Assembly (NCBI GenBank): GCA_030614245.1
Contig: JAUWKK010000016.1
Coordinates: 1-17,148, forward strand
Origin: Planctomycetota bacterium
Lineage (GTDB): Bacteria > Planctomycetota > PUPC01 > JABMSA01 > JAUWKK01
DNA: 17,148 nucleotides
Direction of reading: 5' to 3'
The position numbers and the translations under genes are program-made. Under the pieces are notes generated by a model. That model made no database searches and was not told the origin of the DNA. It saw only the letters and a program-made list of their open reading frames with translations. This document shows, one piece after another, positions 6,956 through 13,005 of this stretch (its first letter is position 1; each line of letters starts with the position of its first letter).

Positions 6956-8122
6956 TCACTTCAACCCAGGCACGTCAACCCACCGGCGCTCCTGCCATGA
7001 TCGGAATCCGAGCTCGGCCAGTTGCACCCCCTTGGCGCCTTCCAGCAGGCTCCAGCGGAACGGCTCGTCGTTCACCACGTGTCGCAGGAAAAGCTCCCAC
7101 TGGGCCTTGAAGGCGTTGGGGTATTCGGCGGCGTCGGAAACGAGCTTCCAGCCCTCGTAGAAGTCAATCGGCTGTTCGACGTCGGGATTCCAGACAGGCT
7201 TGGCGGTTTCGGCGTATGACTGCGTCCGGCACTGGCGCAGTCCTGCGACGGCGGTGCCTTCGGTGCCGTCGACCTGAAGGACCAGCAGGTCATCGCGCCG
7301 GACGCGGACCGCCCAGGATGAATTGAAGTGGGCGACGATGTCGCCATCCAGCTCGAAGGTGGTGAACGCGGCATCCTCGGCGGTGGCCTCGTACGGCTCG
7401 CCGGCTTCGTCCCAGCGCTTGTGGATATGCCTCGCCCCCAGGCAGGTCATGGCCCGAACGCTGCCGAAGAAATTGTCCAGCACGTATCGCCAGTGGCAGA
7501 GCATATCCATAATGATGCCGCCGCCGTCTTCCTTGCGGTAATTCCACGACGGCCGCTGAGCGGCGACTCGATCGCCCTCGAAGACCCAGTAGCCGAACTC
7601 TCCGCGGACGGACAGTATCCTGCCGAAGAAGCCGCTTTCCCTGAGTTCCTTCAGCTTGAGCAGCCCCGGCAGCCACAGTTTATCCTGCACGACGCCGTGC
7701 TTGACACCCGCCTTCTCAGCGGCATGATGGAGAGCGCATGCCCGCTCGAGCGTGAGCGCCGTCGGCTTCTCGCAGTATATGTGTTTGCCCTTTTCGATGG
7801 CGTGCATGACGGCGTCGAAGCGGCGGTCGGTTGTCTGGGCGTCGAAGTAGATCACATTATCGGGATCGTCGAGTGCTTCGTCGACGTCCGTCGTCCATTT
7901 CTCGATGCCCGACATCTCGACGAGCCGCTTGAGCTTGTCCGGGTTCCGCCCGACGAGCGTAGGATCGGGCACGATCACGTCGCCATCCTTGCCCGTCCCG
8001 GAGCCGGGGCCGATCTTCACCCCGCCCTGCTTGATAATCTCGATAATCGAGCGCATCAGGTGCTGGTTCGTTCCCATGCGCCCCGTAACGCCATTCATCA
8101 CAATGCCGACCTTGTGGACCAT
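6956..8122 (-). CDS. Gfo/Idh/MocA family oxidoreductase
   Basis: The product is 388 residues, an NAD(P)-dependent sugar or sugar-acid dehydrogenase type. The N-terminal Rossmann motif is GIVMNGVTGRMG (residues 6-17), the family's CEKP motif is at 117-120 with Lys119 as the conserved lysine, and GGGIIMDMLCHW (200-211) supplies the usual Asp/His pair. A long segment rich in Gly and Asp (about 33-60) sits between the first strand and the GRNPDKL strand, longer than in the plain family. The start at 8122 is preferred because GGAG (8129-8132) lies 6 nt upstream; ATG 8134 has no suitable ribosome binding site. No signal peptide, so cytoplasmic. The gene is convergent with the HEAT/DUF5060 gene, with 14 bp between stops. 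The substrate cannot be read from the sequence. Confidence 0.9.
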   Translation of the reverse strand: MVHKVGIVMNGVTGRMGTNQHLMRSIIEIIKQGGVKIGPGSGTGKDGDVIVPDPTLVGRNPDKLKRLVEMSGIEKWTTDVDEALDDPDNVIYFDAQTTDRRFDAVMHAIEKGKHIYCEKPTALTLERACALHHAAEKAGVKHGVVQDKLWLPGLLKLKELRESGFFGRILSVRGEFGYWVFEGDRVAAQRPSWNYRKEDGGGIIMDMLCHWRYVLDNFFGSVRAMTCLGARHIHKRWDEAGEPYEATAEDAAFTTFELDGDIVAHFNSSWAVRVRRDDLLVLQVDGTEGTAVAGLRQCRTQSYAETAKPVWNPDVEQPIDFYEGWKLVSDAAEYPNAFKAQWELFLRHVVNDEPFRWSLLEGAKGVQLAELGFRSWQERRWVDVPGLK

Positions 8123-8189
8123 CTTTTTCTCCATCGTGAGTATTTGGTGGACTTCCTCCCCTTCGGCTCCTATTCGCTCGGCTTTTCCT

Positions 8190-8271
8190 GCGCCCCTTCA
8201 GGGCGGCTCGTCTTTTTCCGCTCCTCAACTGGGGCTGAAGCCCCCCAGGCGCCCCGCCTATGGCGGGCCTG
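8190..8271. repeat. Cluster of REP-like palindromes
   Basis: Three adjacent palindromes: CGCCC-CTTCA-GGGCG (8191-8205), GGGGCT-GA-AGCCCC (8231-8244), and an imperfect CAGGC...CCCGCC-TAT-GGCGGG...CCTG (8246-8271). The first two resemble the second hairpin of the REP-like units at 11379-11508. The third belongs to the CCGCC/GGCGG mini-palindrome type that also appears inside those units. Confidence 0.55.
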
Positions 8272-8445
8272 TATACCTCCCGGCTCTCAGCGGCTACGCA
8301 ACGAAGAGACGAGGCCCCTCCCGGGCGTACCGAAAGCTGAGGCTCACATTCGCGCCTGACGGCCAGCAATTCTTCGCCAGCCCCAGCATTTACTAACAGG
8401 AGCGACATATACTGAACATGCTGCCGCGAGCGGAGAGTTGTTTTC

Positions 8446-8530
8446 ATGTCATTCTGAGCGAAGCGAAGAATCTTTGGCCCCAGGCACGTTCAACCGGCGA
8501 AAGATGCTTCGCTCAGAGCTCAGCATGACA
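8446..8530. repeat. Imperfect long inverted repeat
   Basis: The left arm starts TGTCATTCTGAGCGAAGCGA near 8448 and runs to AATCTT at about 8474. The right arm (about 8501-8530), read in reverse, gives TGTCATGCTGAGC, a short insertion, then GAGCGAAGCATCTT. A loop of about 26 nt separates them. This is the appearance of a dispersed palindromic element seen in many bacterial intergenic regions, not a terminator, because no T-tract follows either arm. Confidence 0.55.
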
Positions 8531-8663
8531 AAGCTTGGCGTTTCTGCCACTTACTAAATGGCCCGCCTGCCTGAGATCGCGGCCGGTCAGGAACGTTCAA
8601 TGTATTATGCTCTCCGTAGTAACACATCCTCTCACTCGCGGCACATTAAAATACCCCACGATA

Positions 8664-8678
8664 GGGAGTCAGACTCCC
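8664..8678 (-). terminator. Small hairpin at the stop codon of the O-antigen ligase gene
   Basis: GGGAGT and ACTCCC form a 6-bp perfect stem around CAG/CTG, overlapping the TGA stop at 8669-8671. A TATTTTAAT stretch follows about a dozen bases downstream on the minus strand, too far for a classical intrinsic terminator. Function uncertain. Confidence 0.25.
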
Positions 8679-11203
8679 CCCTGCGCCGGCGGCTTTACCG
8701 CGGTGCCGGGCTGTGAGCGTTCCGGTGGCTTCTTCAACACCCTCAGCCTCCCCGCCAGCTCCCTCAGAATATCGTTGGCAGTGGGATTGCCGCGCTGCCG
8801 TTTGAGCAGCTCGTGGCAGACCGTCCCGGCCATCAGCGGGTTGATCCGCTGATAGGTCCTCGCCAGGAGCTCCATCGTCTCGATGTCATTCTTGGACGCG
8901 AGCTGCCGCTGGCAGACGCGGGCGACATCCAGGAGGATCCCTCTCATGTCGTCCTTCCTGCCGACGCGGTGATAGTATTCGGCCAGCAGGAACGCCATTC
9001 TCGGCGAGAAGTTCTTTTTCTCCGAGGCCATATCCGCTTCGAGCAGTGCGACTGCCTGCCCGAGTCGTGAGCCGGGCTTGCCCGAGAGCAGGTCCATAGT
9101 CAGGAGGGCCTCGTAGAGCTGTTCGCTGTCGAGGGCCGTCTCTCCCGGCTTGCGCTTCTTAATGGCCTGCTCGCACAGCTCGGCGCCTTCGCTCAGGATG
9201 ACTTCTGCCCGTGCCGTATCGCCCAAGCCCTTCAACGCACGGGCGAACTGCACACGCAGCAGCGGCTTATCCGGCATAGCGCTGACGGCGGCGTCAAGGT
9301 ACCCGGTCACCGTGGCAAGGATTTCAGCGCGTTCTTTGAGCGGCAGAAGCTTGATGGAGTTCAGCCAGGCGCGAAAGACATCAGCACCGGCCGGGCGGAG
9401 CTTGCAGTATTGCTCGAAGTAATCCGAGGCGGCTCTCAGGTTTCGCAGGCTCTCCTGCAGATACTCTTCCGGCGCCGGCCCTTCGGTCAGTTTCCCTGAC
9501 TGCCGGAGTCGCGCCTGATGCTGACGAATGACGGCAAGCCTGATGTGCAGCTCGGCCAGTTGGTGGTCGGTTCTTCCGAAATGCGGCGCTCGAATGTTGA
9601 TGGCTTTCAACTGCTCGATGGCCACCGGGATGTAACGGACATCAATGGAGCCGAACTCGGCAAGGATGCCGGCGATCTTCGCTCGGGCCGCCAGCCCGGC
9701 TATCGGCTCGCACAGAATCCGGTTGCCGGCTTTCTGGAAAAGCTTTCTAGCCTCGACGAGCTCGTCCTTCGATTTCGCGCTCTTGAGGATGCGATTCCCC
9801 GCCGCAAGCTGATACTGGCTCTGCACGCCGGGAATACTCAGGCACCACCAGGCGATCAAGATGACCATGCCCCAGGCATATCCGCGCCAGCCGGCCGTCC
9901 AGCGCGACTCGCCCCGGGGCAGCGATTCCTTCTCCCGCGCGATCAGCAGCCCGCCGAGCATCGCTGATGCTATCCAGAAGTTGATCTGAACGTCGGGATA
10001 AGACGGCCCGACCGATACCAGCGCATGCGCGACCATGGCAACAATGCCGCCGCCTGCACCGAGAGCCAGCGTCCGGTCGAACGACGAGCCGCCGTTCGAT
10101 TCCCGAACGTCACCCGAACCCGAGCCGAGCGTGAATGCCGTCCGCAGGAGAGCTGCGATCATGCAGCCGAAGAGCGTCAGTCCGACGGTGCCGAGCTCGA
10201 TCCATATCTCGAGCGGCTGGCAGTGCGCGTGGTGAGTCGTCATTGCCGCGTGCGGATGACTGTAGTACTCCCGCACCTGGTTGGGCACCTGGACGATGAA
10301 GTATGACCCCAGCCCGTGGCCGGTGACTGGCCTATCGAGCGCCGTCGCGAGCGAGCCTCTCCAGATCAGCGGGCGAATGCCGAGATACTTATTCATGATG
10401 GCCGGCTTCGACACCAGCATTCCCGTCATCACCGCGCATACGATGAACGCAGCGGCGATGATCGGCCATCGAGCCCTTCGGAACCGCACCGCCGCCATCA
10501 AGGCGGCACCTGCGGCCAGTCCGATGACCGCGCCCCGGCACTCGGTGGCGAACATCCCGACTATACACAGGCACAGCATCACCAGCAGCAGCACTCTCTG
10601 GCCCCAGCCGACAGACCGGCGGAACAGAAACGCCGCTGCCATGGCAGCCGGCATCACCAGGAAGCCGCCCGCGAGATTCTTGTTCGGGAAGAACCAATGC
10701 TCGGTGCCGGTTGCCTGACCGTGGTAATAAACCGCCGAGATGGTAACCGCCGCGGCCGCCGCACTGATGCCCAGCAGCACGACGAAGACACGGCGCGCCT
10801 GGGCGCTGGCGAAGACGTACATCAGTCCTATTGCGCCGGCGACGTAGCTCAGTTGCACTGCAAACGGGTGCGCGCCGGCCCATCGCCACGGCGACCATGT
10901 CAGCGTCAGGCCGCTCCACCCCAGCAGCAGCGCGGCCGGCAGCACCACGGCCCTCGCCCGCCGCAGAGCCTCAGCTATACCGCCGCGGAACATCATCGAG
11001 AACCACAGCATCGCCGCGGCCGTCTGGAAGAGCGTCAGTTTCAGATAATGAGGGTAGAACGTCGTGGAGTTGAAGTACCGCCCCGGCGGCAGGTACACGA
11101 AAGGCAGCACGAACAGAATAATCAGCGCGGTTATCCCCGCGAGGCAGGGCTGATCGTCTATCGTAATCCCCATCGTCTTCGATTCGGCATGCAGCAGATG
11201 CAT
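8669..11203 (-). CDS. O-antigen ligase-like (Wzy_C/WaaL type) membrane protein with C-terminal TPR region
   Basis: The product has 844 residues. Residues about 20-460 contain some ten to twelve hydrophobic membrane segments. Family landmarks are FFPNKNLAGGFL (171-182), ECRGAVIGL (221-229), RPLIWRGSLATALDRPVTGHGLGSYF (277-302) and HAHCQPLEIWIELGTVGLTLF (325-345), the periplasmic loop residues expected of Wzy_C ligase/polymerases. Such enzymes join or polymerise lipid-linked glycans at the outer face of the inner membrane. From about 465 to 844 the protein is soluble and helical with TPR-like repeats, a common bacterial extension (O-antigen ligase + TPR) possibly used for partner binding. The start has GGGAG 8 nt upstream and its own promoter. 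rfbC is nearby on the same strand, which suggests surface polysaccharide work. The exact acceptor is unknown. Confidence 0.88.
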   Translation of the reverse strand: MHLLHAESKTMGITIDDQPCLAGITALIILFVLPFVYLPPGRYFNSTTFYPHYLKLTLFQTAAAMLWFSMMFRGGIAEALRRARAVVLPAALLLGWSGLTLTWSPWRWAGAHPFAVQLSYVAGAIGLMYVFASAQARRVFVVLLGISAAAAAVTISAVYYHGQATGTEHWFFPNKNLAGGFLVMPAAMAAAFLFRRSVGWGQRVLLLVMLCLCIVGMFATECRGAVIGLAAGAALMAAVRFRRARWPIIAAAFIVCAVMTGMLVSKPAIMNKYLGIRPLIWRGSLATALDRPVTGHGLGSYFIVQVPNQVREYYSHPHAAMTTHHAHCQPLEIWIELGTVGLTLFGCMIAALLRTAFTLGSGSGDVRESNGGSSFDRTLALGAGGGIVAMVAHALVSVGPSYPDVQINFWIASAMLGGLLIAREKESLPRGESRWTAGWRGYAWGMVILIAWWCLSIPGVQSQYQLAAGNRILKSAKSKDELVEARKLFQKAGNRILCEPIAGLAARAKIAGILAEFGSIDVRYIPVAIEQLKAINIRAPHFGRTDHQLAELHIRLAVIRQHQARLRQSGKLTEGPAPEEYLQESLRNLRAASDYFEQYCKLRPAGADVFRAWLNSIKLLPLKERAEILATVTGYLDAAVSAMPDKPLLRVQFARALKGLGDTARAEVILSEGAELCEQAIKKRKPGETALDSEQLYEALLTMDLLSGKPGSRLGQAVALLEADMASEKKNFSPRMAFLLAEYYHRVGRKDDMRGILLDVARVCQRQLASKNDIETMELLARTYQRINPLMAGTVCHELLKRQRGNPTANDILRELAGRLRVLKKPPERSQPGTAVKPPAQGGV

Positions 11204-11235
11204 CGAGGTTGCTCCCGCGCTGTCGTTCCGGCTGG

Positions 11236-11264
11236 ATTATAGACGATAGGGCGTTGAAAGCCAA
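11236..11264 (-). promoter_or_regulatory. sigma70-like promoter of the O-antigen ligase-like gene
   Basis: On the minus strand TTGGCT (11259-11264), a 17-bp spacer and a consensus TATAAT (11236-11241). The predicted start near 11229 gives a leader of about 25 nt to ATG 11203. Confidence 0.65.
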
Positions 11265-11378
11265 TGCTTTGTGGATGGGAAGGCTGGAACGAAGCGGCGC
11301 CTGCCGATTCGCGGCACTATTCCGCCCCGCCTGCCCGCCTCAGGAGGGTTGGGGCTGGGATTATACTCGTCAATCTTA

Positions 11379-11441
11379 CCCACGGCGTTGCCTCCGCAGG
11401 CGGACAGGGCCGTGGGCTTTCTTACTCCGCCCTTTCAGGGC
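11379..11441 (+). repeat. REP-like unit 1 (two hairpins, first loop carries an insertion)
   Basis: The first stem is CCCACGG (11379-11385) with CCGTGGG (11410-11416). The loop is CGTTG plus a 19-nt insert (11391-11409) that contains the palindrome TCCGC-AG-GCGGA. After 12 nt comes the second stem, GCCCT-TTC-AGGGC (11429-11441). Removing the insert makes the first hairpin identical to that of unit 2. Confidence 0.7.
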
Positions 11442-11458
11442 TTCTGCAATTTCACGAT

Positions 11459-12085
11459 CTATACCCACGGCGTTGCCGTGGGCTGTTCTATTTCGCCCCT
11501 TACGGGGCTGCAAGCCAATGCAGGGTGCCACGGGTTGGCCGCGCCTGCCTCTGGCATGGCCTGCCTGCCTCTGGCAGGGGCGACCCCGCCACCGCGGACA
11601 GGCAGGCGCCGGGCGGGGCGAAGGGATCGGCGCTCATGAAGCCCCAACCCTCCTGAGGCGGGCAGGCGGGGCAATGTATGATAGCCCAGGTCAACGCCCT
11701 GGGAAACAGGATGCTGATAGACGTTCAGCCCTGAAAGGGCGAGGTAAACTATAAGCTTCCGCGGGTATTCGCCGTAGACGATGATCTCTTTGCGGCTGTA
11801 GATGCCCAGCACGCAGAGCTCCTCGCTGGCCACGTGATGAATCTTCGTGATGCCGCCGTTCTTCATTGCGGTCGAGATCGACGCATCGCCGAAACCGACG
11901 AGTATGATGCCCTGGGCCTTGGCCCGGCCGACCTGCCCATCGCCAACCGTCGCGTCGCCGACCGCCCCCGGGCGCTTGCCGGCGATCACCACCGGCGCCC
12001 AAAGGGCGCGGTTCGGCATTGTCCAGCAACCCGTGCATACCACGGTCAATACCGTCACAAGAGCAAGCTTCAACACCGTTCTCAT
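11459..12085 (-). CDS. TRL-like lipoprotein with a C-terminal extension read from repeat DNA
   Basis: The product is 208 residues. The N-terminus (MRTVLKLALVTVLTVVCTGC) is a lipoprotein signal with Cys20 as the likely lipidated residue. Residues about 40-106 match the TRL-like family (AVGDATVGDG, AQGIILVGFGDASISTAMKNGGITKIHHV, LGIYSRKEIIVYGE). Members known to me are short and end close to the VYGE motif. Here the frame continues for another 100 residues through the REP-like cluster, giving a Pro/Arg/Gly-rich tail (PRLPASGG, RPARRLPVRGGG) without domain character, so the native stop was probably lost when the repeat inserted or expanded. A strong GGAGGAGG (12093-12100) supports the start, and the gene has its own promoter at 12156-12183. 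Function of the family is unknown. Confidence 0.75.
   Translation of the reverse strand: MRTVLKLALVTVLTVVCTGCWTMPNRALWAPVVIAGKRPGAVGDATVGDGQVGRAKAQGIILVGFGDASISTAMKNGGITKIHHVASEELCVLGIYSRKEIIVYGEYPRKLIVYLALSGLNVYQHPVSQGVDLGYHTLPRLPASGGLGLHERRSLRPARRLPVRGGGVAPARGRQAMPEAGAANPWHPALACSPVRGEIEQPTATPWV
11464..11508 (+). repeat. REP-like unit 2 (intact)
   Basis: The first hairpin is CCCACGG-CGTTG-CCGTGGG (11464-11482), followed by a 12-nt spacer and a second hairpin, GCCCC-TTAC-GGGGC (11495-11508). This is the cleanest copy and defines the unit. Confidence 0.75.
11540..11612. repeat. CCTGCC/GGCAGG mini-palindrome run
   Basis: Two copies of CTGCCTCTGGCA (about 11546-11577) followed by a GCGGACAGGCAGGCGCC stretch. 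These small palindromes share sequence with the inserts found in the loops of the neighbouring REP-like units, so the region looks built by repeated insertion of short palindromes. Confidence 0.5.
11641..11703 (-). repeat. REP-like unit 3 (inverted, second loop carries an insertion)
   Basis: Reading the minus strand, CCCAGG-GCGTTGA-CCTGGG (11703-11685) is followed by 12 nt and then GCCCC (11672-11668) and GGGGC (11645-11641) closing a 22-nt inserted palindromic loop. Compared with unit 2, both sides of the first stem have changed (ACGG/CCGT to AGG/CCT) while pairing and the CGTTG loop core are retained. A further GCCCT-GAA-AGGGC hairpin lies at 11728-11740. Confidence 0.65.
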
Positions 12086-12155
12086 AGCAATTCCTCCTCC
12101 AGTAAAACCATATAACGACTACAAAGCCACCATAGCAGCGGCTTTCGGATGCGCC

Positions 12156-12183
12156 AGTATACGGCGCGGCGCCGGGAAGTCAA
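12156..12183 (-). promoter_or_regulatory. sigma70-like promoter of the TRL-like gene
   Basis: On the minus strand TTGACT (12178-12183), a 16-bp spacer and TATACT (12156-12161). It lies between the rfbC stop and the TRL-like start, leaving a leader of about 65 nt. Confidence 0.55.
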
Positions 12184-12217
12184 AGAAATTTCGCCGCATC
12201 CACCGAGCGCCGGCACC

Positions 12218-12763
12218 TCACGGCAGATCGGCCGCGGCGAATGCAGGGAGACGCGAGTCCTTTTCCGAGAGTATCACGTCGCCGATCGGCCAGCGGATGC
12301 CGATTTCGGGATCGTTCCAGATGATCCCCCGCTCGAGTTCGGGAGCATAGGCGTCGCTGGTCTTGTAGAGTATATCCACCTCGTCGCTGAGCACGCAGAA
12401 TCCGTGGGCAAAGCCGGGCGGGACGTAGAGCATCCTGCTGTTCTCCGCAGAGAGTTCCTCGCCGACCCACCTGCCGAACGTGGGCGAGCCCGAGCGGATG
12501 TCAACGGCGACGTCGAAGACACTCCCGCGCACGGCACGGATGAGCTTGCCCTGCGCCCTCGGCGGCAACTGGTAATGAAGCCCGCGAAGCACGCCCCTTG
12601 TCGAACGCGACTGGTTGTCCTGCACAAACTCCAGTTCGATGCCGTTTGCATCGAATGCCTCGAGCTGGTAGGTCTCGAGGAAGAACCCTCGATTGTCGGC
12701 AAAGACCTCGGGCTCGATTAGGATGACGTCGGGAATTTCGAGCTTACGGAATTGAAACGGCAT
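12218..12763 (-). CDS. rfbC: dTDP-4-dehydrorhamnose 3,5-epimerase
   Basis: The product is 181 residues, the normal RmlC/RfbC length. It epimerises C3 and C5 of dTDP-4-keto-6-deoxyglucose in dTDP-L-rhamnose synthesis, in the cytoplasm. Visible landmarks: EVFADNRGFFLETY (19-32), FVQDNQSRSTRGVLRGLHYQ (46-65) with His63 as the expected catalytic base, QGKLIRAVRGSVFDVAVDIR (71-90), YVPPGFAHGFCVLSD (113-127), LYKTSDAY (132-139) with the tyrosines of the active site, and LSEKD (165-169) with the Asp partner. GAGGGG lies 5 nt before the ATG. The rfbA/B/D partners are not in the window, so they must be elsewhere. The gene is divergent from the oxidoreductase operon. Confidence 0.96.
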   Translation of the reverse strand: MPFQFRKLEIPDVILIEPEVFADNRGFFLETYQLEAFDANGIELEFVQDNQSRSTRGVLRGLHYQLPPRAQGKLIRAVRGSVFDVAVDIRSGSPTFGRWVGEELSAENSRMLYVPPGFAHGFCVLSDEVDILYKTSDAYAPELERGIIWNDPEIGIRWPIGDVILSEKDSRLPAFAAADLP

Positions 12764-12807
12764 CGTGTCCCCTCAAATGCAGGCCCGCAACGTTACAGCA
12801 CGGCGGC

Positions 12808-12836
12808 ATTATGACGCGAACGAGCCGGACAGTCAA
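12808..12836 (-). promoter_or_regulatory. sigma70-like promoter of rfbC
   Basis: On the minus strand TTGACT (12831-12836), a 17-bp spacer and CATAAT (12808-12813), giving a leader of about 40 nt before ATG 12763. Its -35 faces that of the divergent promoter at 12941, roughly 105 bp away. Confidence 0.6.
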
Positions 12837-12940
12837 GCCGCAGACCGGCCGAGAATCTGCATCACGATCCAGGTGCAGGGCCTGACACTCATGCATGAGG
12901 CTGACCCGCTGGGCCGTGGTTCCATATCTTATGAGCCCTC

Positions 12941-12969
12941 TTGCGCCGTGTCGATGCCGGCGCTACAAT
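12941..12969 (+). promoter_or_regulatory. sigma70-like promoter of the oxidoreductase-RNase H-AAG operon
   Basis: TTGCGC (12941-12946), a 17-bp spacer and TACAAT (12964-12969). The predicted start near 12976 lies about 30 nt before ATG 13006 and just upstream of the AGGAG ribosome binding site. Confidence 0.5.
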
Positions 12970-13005
12970 CAGCCCACGCTTAGCGACTTTACAGGAGACC
13001 ATAAG

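Larger units (their letters stand above)
8135..8668. other. Repeat-rich intergenic region
   Basis: About 530 bp lie between two minus-strand genes. The region holds REP-like palindromes (8190-8271), an imperfect long inverted repeat (8446-8530) and a short palindrome at the end of the O-antigen ligase gene (8664-8678). I found no convincing coding sequence, and no clean promoter for the downstream oxidoreductase. The -10-like hexamers here lack a -35 at proper spacing. Confidence 0.6.
11324..11672. repeat. Pair of perfect 33-bp inverted repeats flanking REP-like units
   Basis: The 33 bases at 11324-11356 (GCCCCGCCTGCC...GGGGCT) recur exactly as the reverse complement at 11640-11672. They enclose about 283 bp that contain two REP-like units and a run of CCTGCCTCTGGCA-type palindromes. 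Each arm is itself a hairpin: GCCCC and GGGGC closing a 22-nt loop. No transposase is present, so this could be a non-autonomous element or two copies of one small insert. Confidence 0.8.

Noticed and set aside
7328..8359. 343-codon plus-strand ORF
   Set aside because: Antisense to the oxidoreductase and continuing into repeat DNA; no ribosome binding site or motif.
6963..8500. CCCAGGCACGTCAAC near 6965 resembling CCCAGGCACGTTCAAC near 8480
   Set aside because: One copy is inside the oxidoreductase coding end and the match is about 15 bp with gaps; it cannot be told from chance by eye.
10316..11242. 308-codon plus-strand ORF rich in His/Arg/Gln
   Set aside because: Antisense to the membrane segments of the O-antigen ligase-like gene; composition is typical of the complement of hydrophobic codons.
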